A stretch of 64,000 nucleotides of DNA from Owenia fusiformis (GCA_903813345.2 CAIIXF020000069.1:64001-128000); one strand, 5' to 3'; shown: positions 12,090-22,362, counted from the first letter of the stretch. Notes: generated by a model not told the origin, from the sequence alone. A program made the numbers and translations.

Positions 12090-12350
12090 AGGAATAATTG
12101 AAATGATCTCCCATTTGCCCTTAGCTCAACTGATGCAACATCCCATGAAATACAGGCCAGAAAATGAACCCCAGTCGCTGTGTCCATAGTTGGTTCTTAG
12201 GTCATGTGAATGATGCACAAACATTTGTTTATATGGCAAACATTGGGCCTGAGGGACCTTTAGTATTTCCTAAAGACTATTGATTTTTAGTGGATAATGT
12301 ATATCCGTCTCGATACCCAATCCTTTATAAGAGTTCTAAAAACGGAAAAT
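12090..12350 (+). pseudogene. Degenerate PIF/Harbinger-like (DDE_Tnp_4) transposase relic
   Basis: Reading the plus strand across one frame change gives FALSSTDATSHEIQAR (compare the family's GAIDGTHI block), then WFLGHVNDAQTF (compare WPGSVHDARVF, second Asp) and PLVFPKDY, a stop, FLVDNVYPSRYPIL (compare LLGDSAYP, the block after the second Asp). The order and spacing of these blocks fit DDE_Tnp_4 transposases, but similarity is low and a segment is missing between the first two blocks. It has stops and frameshifts and is not functional. Confidence 0.4.
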
Positions 12351-12888
12351 TCTAAATGTACGTAAACCTTTTAAGCGGCTAAAGAAAATTGGGAGTAGTC
12401 GGAGCTACAGGGTATGTACAGCATGTGGTTGGTCACATCACTATAATAATAACAATTGAAAACATCTTGACATTTTTTGTTTATGGTGTTCAGATGATAA
12501 TTTTCAATGTCGCTATTCTCTAAAGAGTAACATTTGTAACTATTGATTTATCAATTATACCTATAATAAAGTTTTAATGCTACTGAACTCAGGACATGAC
12601 CCCTGAAATCTGACTTTCACTTTCCCTGTAAAGCTCACTTTCAGATTTTGAATAGCTTCAAGATCCCTAATAGGAAGTTTGCTAAGGATTCCGAATCTGA
12701 AATCGACATCAAGATCTGATTCGGGCTGACCTTCTGTGACCTTTTAAAGCAAAAAGGTCAATTTTAAAATCTTTATTTCGACTTAAAAAGAGTTAAAACA
12801 ATAAAGAAGGACGTTAAAAAGTTTCTTATCTCAAAATGTTGAGTGTCAGAATCTAGGTAATTTTTCTAATTTTCGCGGTTATCAGACA

Positions 12889-14022
12889 TATACCTGTCAA
12901 GTAAAAAAAATAAAATAAAAATCGGAATATTTTTCGTTTTAAAACTCGGGAGAAGTCGGGATCTTTTTAAGAAAAATTGGGAAAAATTCGGTATTTCTAT
13001 AAAAAAAATCGGGATTGTTTAGAGGATAATCGGGAGAAATCGGAAGTTTACAACAAAAATCGGGAGGAAATCGGGGTTAACATAGGTAAATTGATACGTT
13101 TTTGAATTGCATTTGGGCTGTTTACTATTTTTGTTTATTAATTCATCCATGAGATATCATCTGCATTAAACCGAGTAACACATCATAATTATTAAAGTGA
13201 ATACACCCTCAAAACTTGACGTTATGGTCCTGCAATTTAACCAAGCTTAATCATGATTTTCCGTATTATTCACTTGGACCTCACAGCACATTACTTGCAA
13301 TGGTTAAATATCAGAAGTAATTATGCAATCTACAACTAGTCCTCAAAAAATCAATTATCTTTGTGATAAAGCATGATTACGTGTTTGTGTTATACATGAA
13401 GTCAAAGAATACTTTCAATAAAAACGTATCTATGCGTTCAGTACGTTGTATTGAATATCTCAGTCTCAGAATGATCGATTAAATTAAATTCTGGTTTCAA
13501 ATAGTTTAAGAAGTAAATAAGCCAACGGTACATATGTGTAGTAAGCTAGTTCGTTTTATCACAAAAATGCTTTTGCATATTTGTATTCACCACGTTCCAA
13601 CTTTTATTGTAATGGCTCCTATATGCGTTTCAATTGGTCGGAATTTTTCAGTCCCTGAACGTTCGATTTAGTTCTGGTCTAGAATACTGTAGTTAAAAGA
13701 AGATTAAATGGCTTTACAAGTGTATTTGTATGTGAAGTTAGCTACTGTATTTTGTTTTATCACAAAACCTGTCGTATACTTTCATTTTTTGCGAGGGCAT
13801 TTCATTAACAAATCGGGAGTTTTGAACGAAAATCGGGAGGGTACCATTTAAAAATCGGGAGTTTTTTGTGAGGGCATATTTTCTTAAAATCGGGATATTC
13901 TACAAAAAATGGGGATATTTCCTTAAAATCTTTTTTTGAAAATCGGTATTTTGAAAAATTAATCGGGATGAGCAATAAGAAATCGGGATTTCTCCCGATT
14001 TAAATCGGGATTTGACAGGTGA
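12889..14022. mobile_element. AATCGGGA-rich element bounded by ACCTGTCAA/TTGACAGGT
   Basis: Both ends carry the inverted 9-mer ACCTGTCAA ... TTGACAGGT. The outer about 200 bp on each side is built from many irregularly spaced copies of (A)AATCGGGA and close variants (roughly 12900-13080 and 13800-14015), all on the plus strand; the middle 700 bp is ordinary AT-rich DNA. The element interrupts a dispersed repeat: sequence to the right (near 14062) matches 9475 onward. No ORF of note. Confidence 0.55.
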
Positions 14023-14362
14023 GCAGACAATATTTACAAAATTTCTTGCAAGGAATTGATATCTAGACTCCTCTTAGTATTTCTAACAATTTAACCAATT
14101 TTGAGAAATTTGTCTCAAAAAAGTATATATCGCAAAAGTACTGAAAACCAATTGATGACAGTCACTCAAATAACCGTACCGTTTCCGAAATACCAGTAAA
14201 AGTATTAGACCAGGTTCTTTTCTTCAAAATACCTCTCTGTAAGATGTGGTAGGCATTTTGTGTTAAAAGTGTTTCTGTTGTAACTTTTTATGTTGAATCC
14301 AACCACCCTTAAAATACCGAGTTTCTAAGCACCCTGAAAATTGCATAATGAGAGAGAAAAAA

Positions 14363-14413
14363 GTATCGATAATTCATATAAAATGAAGATTTGTATGAAT
14401 TATCGATACTTAG
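14363..14413. repeat. Perfect 19-bp palindrome at the gag breakpoint
   Basis: AAGTATCGATAATTCATA and its reverse complement TATGAATTATCGATACTT are separated by about 14 bp. It sits where the arm sequence changes to gag sequence, which suggests an inverted duplication formed at the junction. Confidence 0.75.
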
Positions 14414-15404
14414 CTTACGATCATGTATTGGATGTTGAACACGCCAAGGAGGCTCATGACTTTGCATATGTGAATTATCAGATATTTCTCCAATGAAAAA
14501 TTCAGAAGAATCATCATGCTCAGACTGATCTACATCGTAAGCTTCAACACTGACACCTTGAACATGGCTGCTTTTGCTTTACACACTGAAGAAAAATGAT
14601 TTTTCTTTTTGCACTTATTACAGATTTTGCCTTGTGCTGGGCAAGATTTTCCATCATAATGATTGTAGCCGCATCTGGAATATTTCTTTGATGAACTTGA
14701 TTTGTCATCATTGTTTGTTGACTGTTTCTGTTTGGACCTTGGCTTGGCTCTGCTCCTACGGCTGCCATAGCTGAGACGGTCTACATTATTTTCAGGAGTA
14801 GGTTTCTTGGATTGTCCCTTAATCAATTCATGAGAACGAACTATTTCAATTGTTCTTGAGATAGTCAGGGGGTTATCCATCTGCAATCAACCAATGTCCA
14901 TCAGCCAATGTCTGCAGTTTCTCCGAGAGAAATTCATCTTCGACATTCAGAATTATCCTATACCTAATCTGTTCATCTCTGTTTTCATATTCACAGTGCT
15001 CGCTAAGTTCATACAAGCTCTCAATGAATGTCTCAATGCTTTCATAATTCCTATCCTAAGAGCGCAATCCGAATGTTTTGCGTTCATGTATTACGTTTAC
15101 CTTGGGTATGAAGTAGTCGTTAAAGTGCTTCAAAACATTATCATATGTGCGTAAATCACCCTGAGGCTGTGCTGCGTCCGCACCCTCAACAGGCTCTACA
15201 GGTTCAGCAAATTGAAACGATTTGTAAATAATATTTGCTTGTGGCCCCATAGTGTATAATAATTGAGCAACTTGTGTTACCTCATCCTCTTTGTGGAGTT
15301 TTGAAGCTTGGCGGAATGTTATGAATCTATCTCTCCAAGCTGGCCATTCTGCTGGTCTGTCGAACTTAAATTCTGAAGGTGGTGAAAACGTAGCCATGAT
15401 CACT
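14414..15404 (-). pseudogene. Ty3/gypsy-like gag remnant (capsid plus zinc knuckle)
   Basis: On the minus strand a gag-like protein starts near 15398 (MATFSPPSEF, then DRPAEWPAWRDRF) and continues through a capsid-like region (TYDNVLKHFNDYF, FIESLYELSEHC, FLSEKLQTLADG). It ends in a zinc-binding region with a degenerate first knuckle and a clear CX2CX4HX4C knuckle (CNKCKKKNHFSSVC). This arrangement is typical of K02A2.6-type gypsy elements of invertebrates. At least one in-frame stop (near 15056) and frameshifts near 14890 and 14560 break it. The reading continues to about 14414 and then stops abruptly; protease, reverse transcriptase, RNase H, integrase and the 3' LTR are absent. It is a truncated, dead retrotransposon. 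Confidence 0.8.
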
Positions 15405-15720
15405 AGAAATGTTAACACTACAATTGTAGTATAGTCATATAGTCTACTTGCAATGCAATATATCACCGCTGAACTTGAGTTTCCAAAATGTAAATCCAGT
15501 GATCCGCGAAGCATAAGATTCACTGTTCACTTCCTCTCCGCGAAGTTCTATCACGAGTAGTTCACGTGTGACGTTGTACGACAGATTTTGGGAATTTTCC
15601 GCTGGAATATCTGTGAATTCTCAGACTTGAGTCCCTAATTTTTCTTCCGTCAGTGCTTTTCAGCTTTTATCTCAAAGCCTACGAGTTCTTGATAGATAGT
15701 TCTATCCTCTGACGACTGAA

Positions 15721-15738
15721 TCCATTAATCTGACACCA
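15721..15738 (-). other. Retrotransposon primer-binding site
   Basis: TGGTGTCAGATTAATGGA on the minus strand starts immediately after the LTR end. TGGTGTCAGA matches the 3' end of many tRNA-Leu genes, the usual way gypsy elements prime reverse transcription; the match to a specific tRNA is an inference. Confidence 0.65.
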
Positions 15739-15911
15739 TGCGAACTGATCATTTCGTTCAATAACAATCAGACATAAAACTTTGGGTTCATTTGTAATGG
15801 CGTTTATTCTCACTTTTTATATCCCGGATGTAGGTACTGGACGAAACGTTTATCAAATAACAATCATGATAATCCCGGGGATTGTTCACACATTACACAT
15901 ATATCATTACA
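15739..15911 (-). repeat. Gypsy-type LTR (173 bp)
   Basis: On the minus strand it begins TGTAATGATATATGTG and ends AGTTCGCA, so it has the TG...CA termini, and it abuts the primer-binding site. It contains a TATA-like GGGATATAAAAAGTGAG and an AATAAA close behind, as expected for a short LTR with promoter and polyadenylation signal. Only this copy of the LTR is seen. Confidence 0.7.
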
Positions 15912-16339
15912 ATACCCCTGAACAATGTTAAGTCATATAGAAACCCCCCTCCCCATTAACTCTTTTCTATGTTGTGTTATTAAAAAAATTCGGTTATTAA
16001 ATTAAATTGATATATTTGAATCTAATAATGGTATAAGACAGCTGCATATATGGTATGAAAGAATCTGATGCCATGCTGGCAAGCTGAAATATGATTTTTA
16101 ACCCTTAAAATACCATGTTTCTAATCACCCTGAAAATCACAAATATGTATATTCATGTGTATTCATACTGATTATGTTTTTAACTTCTAATACCCCTAAA
16201 AAATGTTTCGCCACATAACCCCCCCCCCCACCATTAACCCCTTTTCTATGTTTTATTATTAAATAATTCAGTTATAACACACAGTGATATCGTTGAATCA
16301 AATAATGGTATAAGATAGCTACTGTATATATATATATGG

Positions 16340-17215
16340 TATGATATAATCCAGTGAATAGACTGTTTGAGGTGCGTCACACTTAAAAGTGAGATTGAGT
16401 GGTCTTTCTCAGAGATCTGAATTTTGTAAATTGATGTGTACATTTGCTAAGTTTTTACTTTCTCAAGTTATCTCTAGATGACACTAGCACTAGATGTTTT
16501 CAGTGTTATCGTACACTTAGATCCGTTAGTAGGACATGAAATTTAATTTACAATTCATCTGGTGGGACAAAACTTGACCCCTGAACATATTGGGTTAGCC
16601 AGTAATCTGCACCAAGCTACAAGGTCAAAGTAACTGGTGCACTTATTCCACAATCCAGGTCACTGTCTCAGCTTTGACAATGTGAAAGAAATGGACACCT
16701 TTCTTGCATAACAAACATAAGTATCTCTTAACTTAGAAAATTTTACAGCTGACAATATTGACATCAGTGATTCCTTCCTTGGTGGGAAAAACATGCCATG
16801 TCATTCAAATGGCAGCTTGACGGCGTGGTCCTGGAGAACCAGTTATTTTGCACCATCTTCGAAATTCAACCATCAAAGAGAACCTGAAATGTTCCTGATG
16901 CCATGGACCATATAGTAGATGCAAACATGCCAGTGTGAAACCCAACTTTGAAAGATATTGAGAGGAGTGGTTTAAACCTAGTTCTAAGAAATAACTTGAC
17001 AAAGCAAAACTTTTTTATATGACTAAACATATTCAGGGAAGTTAAAACACAATCATGAACACAAAATATATATGTGTGATAAGAAAACTCCATGAAATAA
17101 GATTTTTATGAATCATTGGTACTTTTTCTCTCTCGTAATGCAATTTTCAGGGTACTTAGGAACAATGCATTTTAAGACTTAAATGAGCATATTTCAGGTT
17201 ACCAACAGATAAGCT
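16340..17215. other. Repeat-derived sequence without gene
   Basis: Interrupts the left arm of the composite. A segment at about 17096-17160 again carries the CTCTCTCGTAATGCAA marker but in the orientation of the right arm, pointing to local rearrangement. Short ORFs here show no motif. Confidence 0.45.
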
Positions 17216-17522
17216 CATTCCATTATATACAGGTTGATAATTATGCTCTAAATTTTTTATTTGATATGGAAACAATATGAAATTCACACAAATTAAAGAT
17301 CAAGATGTTAGCTTCATTTTACTATATTACATTTATTACTTTACACAAATATATTCGATGTATACGCGCAACATTGAATGCGCTTTCTGCGGAGCAGCTG
17401 TGTGTTTTTCATTCATTTTTGAAAAACATTTCATGTTCATATGTTTCCCTGCTGTTCACATCACTACTGTAATGCTGCTACTTCATTCCTGATATTCCTA
17501 AAGAGCATTGTACATTGTTGAT

Positions 17523-18710
17523 TCACTCATCCACATACTGTCCTTTGCTGGAGACAATTTGTCTGTGCCTTTCCAGCCAGGATTGGAAGACAAAATCAAA
17601 ACCACTGTTGGACATATCCTGCAGAGCCAACTGAACCGAGCGGCGCAATTGTACCTCGCTCTCGTGTTTAACTCCATTAATGCGCTGCTTCAAATCACCA
17701 TAGAGATAAAAATCAGATGGCGCTACATCAGGTGAGTAGGGAGCACCAAAGAGGGTCTCCATAGAAAGTTTCTCCATCGTGTCAAAGGCCTTCTTGGATC
17801 TGTGGATAGGCGCATTGTCCAAGTGGATAATTGCCTTCCCGACAAGCTCGGGTTGCTTCTTTCTCAAAGCGTTTTGAAGATCACGCCGAATCACCTGGAG
17901 ATAAAAAGGGTGACTTCTATTCAGTCATATGGAACCATTGGAAGTTGGTAAACTCTACAAGCCTTAAGTGGTTATTAGTTTTATGTTTATTATTCAAATA
18001 ACTTACTTTGCTGTAGTATGCAGCATTCACTGAAGTACCATAGGGAACGAAATTGGAAAGCACAACACATCTTCTGCTAAGGAATGTGATAATCATCCTT
18101 TTCTCCCCGTTTTGCCACATCCTTCCTTCTACCCTGGCATCATCGCATGGAGCATTCTCTGGGAGCCATTCACCTCCCATTTGTTGGTATGGCGGTTGGT
18201 AGAAATACACCCAAGCCTTATCAGTTGTGATAAGTCTATTGAGGAAGTCATCTCCTTCTCTCATGTGTCGCTCTAAGAATGAAGTAGAGACTTCAACCCT
18301 TTTTTGCATCTGCTCTGCACTGAGACTGTACAGTACCCATCTGGTTGCCACCTTCAAATGTAGATCCTTCTTTAGTATACGAAATATACTTGACTTGGGA
18401 ACACCCAAAGCTTTGTATATTCCCCGCACTGATACCCGGTTATCCTGCTCTATCATTTCTTGTACAAACTGGCTGTGTCTTGTGTCTGGTCTGCCAGACC
18501 TTTTTTATCATCAAGTTTCGTCCTCCCTTCAGAACCGAACCATTTATGCCACCTATACACAGTGAGGTTGGACAGTCTTCTCTCACCATATGCTTGTTTA
18601 AACTCCTTTATAGTGTCACTGGGTTTACCCCCTGTCTTCTGAAGGAATTTTATGACTGCTCTCTGCTCTAATTTTTCATCTTTGCTCAACGTTGGTGGCA
18701 TAATGTACAC
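17523..18710 (-). CDS. Mariner transposase, near-complete, with one spliceosomal-type intron and one frameshift
   Basis: Cut-and-paste transposase. The N-terminal domain (18710-18507) has the paired-like helix-turn-helix with TVYRWHKWFGSEGRTKLDD. After an A6 run (T-run 18501-18506 on the plus strand) the frame shifts by one base and continues with SGRPDTRHSQFVQEMIEQDN. The catalytic domain shows TTDKAWVYFYQP (first Asp), HLDNAPIHRSKK (second) and YSPDVAPSDFYLYGDL (third); 34 residues separate the last two aspartates, the classic mariner DD34D. The reading breaks at SK and resumes at VIRRDLQ; the 112 bp between has GTAAGT and TATCTCCAG ends and restores the frame exactly. Apart from the homopolymer shift (a real mutation or a sequencing error) all key residues are present, so this is the best-preserved transposase in the window. 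About 358 codons in total, close to the mariner norm of about 345. Confidence 0.85.
17895..18006 (-). other. 112-bp spliceosomal-type intron within the mariner transposase
   Basis: On the minus strand the donor is AGCAAA|GTAAGT and the acceptor TTTTTATCTCCAG|GTGATT. Removing it joins TAC AGC AAA to GTG ATT CGG, giving YSKVIRRDLQ, which is the expected continuous mariner sequence. The intron contains an in-frame stop and its length is not a multiple of 3, so the unspliced RNA would encode a truncated protein. Confidence 0.8.
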
Positions 18711-19041
18711 CTCCCTGGAAATTCCTAGGTTGTGTTTCTAAGAGTTTTCCTTTTGTGAAACCCTATATGACATCATCATGTGATGTCATAATATCAGATT
18801 AAAGTGATAATCCTGTCATAATGAGATAAATTACATAATATTAAACCACTATGACATCATGCAACTGTATACAATTACCATAACAATGATTTAAAAACTT
18901 GTAACATTATCACAGAATAACTTCTTTTCTAAACTAAGTTTGAACCTTTATAATATACGGAAACTGCTCCGCAGAACGCGCATACATGTTGCTATGGCAA
19001 CTATACATGGAATATTTTTGTATAAATTCATGAATGTAATA

Positions 19042-20035
19042 CAGTGTGTCTCAAAAAAATGTTACACTTACAAAAAGTTCAATATCTTTCATAATTTTGA
19101 CTTTCCCCTAAAATATACTTTGGATACCAAAAGACAAATCTTTCTCAAATAATTTGACACCATCAGATTCAAAATCTGTCTTTGATTGACTGCACAGGAC
19201 AGTTTTTAGTGTCCCATGGTAAAATCTGAATTGCGCCAATTTTTAAGTGATTGGATGGACCAAATGACAAAAGAGGAACAGTTTCTTTAACATTTAACTT
19301 TCTTCTGAGTTAAAGCTTGACCTTTAACTGAGCATTCTGTAATTTTCCTATTTGTGTTTCATATGATCATTAGGTCTATCCACATAAACATGTGGTCCCC
19401 TCAACATCTTCTCCAAAGCATATCATGCGTACCCTTGCCCATGCGCACAGGCATTGTGATATCACATTGATTCTATCAATTATTTTTGCAGAAGTTCATT
19501 TAGCATGTTTAGGTCAGTTTGTAATGCTGTAAAGCGCTTCCAGAAGCCCTTCAAAAAATCAAGGGTGTAAATTGGGATGACCCCAGGGCGAATCAATCAG
19601 GTAATTCAATGCTATCCTCTGATTTCCAAAGAGTTCTACCAAAAGATCTGCCACAGGCCTTTGCACCATCCTGTTGCCATCATACGTAACAAAATTGAAC
19701 ACCTGATACCTGATAATGGAATCTTGTATTTCTATCCAGGAAAGGCACATCTGGATCATTGATCATATCAAGATATCACTGTCCACAGCATTCACACCAA
19801 AATAGAATTGATCACTACATGTCCAACCAATGAGAAGTTGGCGCAAATCAGATTTTACATGCGTCTGTAAAATCTGTCCTGTGCAGCCAATCATGGACGG
19901 ATTTTGAATCTGATGGTATGGATTTATTCGAAAAAGACTGGTCTTTTAGTATCTAAGGACATTTTAGGGAAAAAGTCAAAATCATAAAAGATATTGAACT
20001 TTTTGTAAGTGTAACATTTTTTTTGAGACACACTG
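19042..20035 (-). mobile_element. Tc1/mariner-type element with about 170-bp TIRs
   Basis: Ends CAGTGTGTCTCAAAAAAATG and its reverse complement, flanked by TA (19040-19041 and 20036-20037). The inverted match continues with interruptions for about 170 bp (TTACACTTACAAAAAGTTCA; GATTCAAAATC; CTGCACAGGAC). Internally the minus strand near 19680-19490 reads VADLLVELFGNQRIALNY, SPWGHPNLHPLDF, comparable with the V..YL...F..R.I and PRSPDLNPLDFFLWG blocks of mollusc- and insect-type Tc1/mariner transposases, but with the catalytic region decayed. 994 bp, non-autonomous. Confidence 0.75.
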
Positions 20036-20939
20036 TATAGCAAAATGAAGCTTATATCTTAAACTTTAATTTGTATGAATTTCATATTGTTTCCTTGTCA
20101 AATGAAAATTTAAGAGCATAATTATCATAACTTCTGGGACACCATACTATTATTTGATTCAAATATATCAATTTAATTTAAATGCGTTATAACAGAAATT
20201 ATTTTATAAAACAATATAGAAAAGAGTTAATGGGGAGGGGGAGGTGGCTATATGACAAAACATTGTTCAGGGGTAAAATGAGTTAAAAGCATAAAACATA
20301 ATGAATACACAAGATCCCACAGTTTTATAGACCCAACTTGTGAATAGAAATATAGATTATAATATTAATTACATTCAACACGAATACGTTTTGTTCAATT
20401 CAAAACAAGCAGTTCTAGGGAGTATCACAAATCAAGCTATCTTATACTATCATTTGATTGAAATATATCAGTTTAATTTAATTGCATTAACATTGAAATT
20501 ATTTAATAACACAACATAGAAAAGGGTTAATGAGGAGGCGGGGGGGGGTTATATGACTAAATATTGTTCAGGAGTAAAGGAAGTTAAGAAACATAATCAG
20601 TATGAATACATGAGATATTTGTGATAAGAAAATCCTATAAAATGAAGATTTGTATGAATAATTGGTACTTTTTTCTCTCCCATTATGCAATGCATTGGGA
20701 TTGAGAATAAAAAGTTACATAAGAAACACTTGTGAGAACACTTTCAACACAAAACGCCTACCACATTTACTTTTTAGATGAAAACGCGCCTTTTCTATAT
20801 TACTTAGCCTAAGATTCTTGTATTTCCGATTTAACTTGAAAAATACAGTAACAGTTTTTGAATAAAAAGTAAACGCATTTCAAATCATTTCTCAAACTAT
20901 CATGGAGATGGTGGTACACGTAGCTTTTAAGAAAACCCC

Positions 20940-21204
20940 TCCTCCAAACCCCCAATGATTAGGTGTGAGCAACAGTTATTTGTCTTCGGCATCTAAATTC
21001 TATACCATATCCTCCCGAATTTTTATGAAAATCCATGCATTCAAAAAAAAGGTTATATGGAAATAAACGATTTGGATAACGTTTTGGACCACCCTGTACT
21101 ATTGCATAGTGTGTTATGAATTTGCAGTGTTCTTGTTTTATGACACCATGCGATGAAGCTATAGCTTACTAGCAAATAAATAATTTTTGACATATTTCTT
21201 TCAG
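20940..21204. other. Repeat-derived sequence upstream of the 3' exons
   Basis: Contains a transposon-end-like ACGTTTTGGACCACCCTGTA near 21081-21100 whose partner I could not find. It ends in CATATTTCTTTCAG, a good polypyrimidine tract plus acceptor for the exon at 21205. Confidence 0.45.
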
Positions 21205-21650
21205 ACTTCAACCAGCAATTCCAACAAGTGGCGGGTGGGGATTACAGGTCGGAAATCCAGCGGGGGACCAGTAAAATTGTCTAAAAGTGTGATGGCAGCC
21301 TTTGTCAGGTAAATATACAATCATGAACGTGCCGAATTCTATTATTAACAATAACAACATTCATATGTTTATGGTTTAATTGAAAATTACAATAGATAAA
21401 GATTGACTAGGTGACACATTTATAAAATACGTTACGGATAATACAGTAAAATAATTAGCAATTAACATTTGTATACTACGTATATGAATAGTTGTACATT
21501 GACACTTTACTCCATTATCTTCTTTTCAGGTACAGCAAGCTGGACAATATTCGACTCGAGGAAAAGATTAAACGATTAGTTGCCAATTCAATATGGGAAG
21601 ATAAAAGGACAGAAAGGAAAAGAGGATGGGAAGAGGGTGGACATTTTTAG
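21205..21650 (+). CDS. Last two coding exons of an unrecognised host gene
   Basis: Exon 21205-21308 follows TTTCTTTCAG and ends GTCAG|GTAAAT; exon 21530-21650 follows TCTTCTTTTCAG and ends at TAG. The 221-bp intron joins in phase (AG + G gives Arg). The combined 74 residues read TSTSNSNKWRVGITGRKSSG, then PVKLSKSVMAAFVRYSKLDN, then IRLEEKIKRLVANSIWEDKR and a basic-acidic tail ending EEGGHF. Neither exon opens with a Met, so upstream exons must lie to the left. The protein C-terminus is charged with a likely helix (LDNIRLEEKIKRLVANSIWE); I do not recognise the family. AATAAA at 21983-21988 is a plausible polyadenylation signal. A competing reading of the first exon in another frame (DFNQQFQQVAGG...) stops at 21285 and is less likely because it leaves the second exon unexplained. 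Confidence 0.55.
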
Positions 21651-21982
21651 ACATTTAGCTTAAAGGTTTAACAGGATGGTTAATAAGAGGACATAACAAT
21701 TCGGGCGTTTAATTTTGAATCTTATTTTTTGCAATACATAACAGTAAAACCTGTAAACAAATAACACTCGCCAGGCTGAAATGATCCCTGAAGACAGATG
21801 TTCCAAATAGAAAGGTTTCGAGCTAAGCATTGCCAACAAACAGTACTTGTTTCATGGAATTGTTCATATTTGAAGTTCCTTAAAGAGAGGCGTTCCATCG
21901 GTCTGGTTTTACATCATGTTTTCGTATTTGTACGTTCATTTACCGATTTACCTCTATTTTGTATGAATTTTTCACTATGATT

Positions 21983-21988
21983 AATAAA
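21983..21988 (+). promoter_or_regulatory. Polyadenylation signal AATAAA
   Basis: Lies 333 bp after the stop codon of the two-exon plus-strand gene, with a GT-rich stretch (GTGTTTGTGTATTG) 20 bp downstream, as expected of a cleavage/polyadenylation region. Confidence 0.55.
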
Positions 21989-22204
21989 TCATTGAAACTA
22001 TGAAAACTGTGTTTGTGTATTGTTAATATTACAAGTAATATTGTACACCTAGATATATGAATTATACTGTTTGGAACGATTAAATTCAACACGATAATAA
22101 GAATCGCTGAAAAATCACCAAATTTAAATAAATCAATAATGCAAATCTCATAAATCGAGCAATATATTCATGTTTATATACCAGAATACTGTAACAATCC
22201 ATGC

Positions 22205-22290
22205 CCCGTTTTTTAATAGATTCGACGGCATTTCGTCGCCGAATCCGATGTCGTTTCAACGTCGAATCGGTGCCGAAACGACGTCAAAAA
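22205..22290. repeat. GC-rich palindromic cluster between convergent genes
   Basis: GATTCGACGGCATTTCGTCG then CCGAATC is nearly self-complementary, followed by related inverted pieces (GTCGAATCGGTGCCGAAACG). It stands out from the AT-rich surroundings and lies between the 3' ends of the two convergent genes. Confidence 0.6.
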
Positions 22291-22362
22291 TCTGATTGCA
22301 TTTTTGGGAGCGGCTTCGAAATCATTGGTGACTGAATAAAAATCGTAAAATCGTTCCCCTGT

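Larger units (their letters stand above)
11020..12700. repeat. Inverted repeat pair flanking 1.45 kb
   Basis: The arm at about 11020-11140 contains AAAGTGAAAGTCAGATTTCA followed by GGGGTCATGTC; the arm at about 12590-12700 contains GACATGACCCCTGAAATCTG followed by ACTTTCACTTTCCCTGTAAA, its reverse complement. The enclosed DNA holds an open frame at 11670-11927 and the Harbinger-like relic, so this may be the outer boundary of one decayed element. Confidence 0.65.
17367..19003 (-). mobile_element. Mariner (DD34D) element, candidate TIRs
   Basis: GCAACATTGAATGCGCTTTC then TGCGGAGCAG at about 17370-17400 pairs with the reverse complement of 18968-18998 (GCAACATGTATGCGCGTTCT then GCGGAGCAG), giving about 30-bp imperfect inverted ends around the transposase. 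The exact element ends and a TA duplication were not resolved. The region between the transposase start (18710) and the right end includes about 250 bp of AT-rich 5' sequence. Confidence 0.6.
14160..20900. repeat. Composite element with long, interrupted inverted arms around a mariner core
   Basis: Left-arm pieces at 14220-14400, 15912-16340 and 17215-17330 match, in reverse complement, right-arm pieces at 20640-20790, 20130-20600 and 20040-20130 in the same order. Shared markers are GATGTGGTAGGC(A/G)TTTTGTG, TTGCATAATG(A/G)GAGAG, ACCCCTGAACAATGTT, CATTAAC(C/T)CTTTTCTATGTT, GAAACAATATGAAATTCA. Each arm contains a roughly 280-bp unit twice in tandem. The left arm is interrupted by a gypsy remnant (14414-15911) and by 16340-17215. 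The core holds the intron-bearing mariner transposase. Confidence 0.65.
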
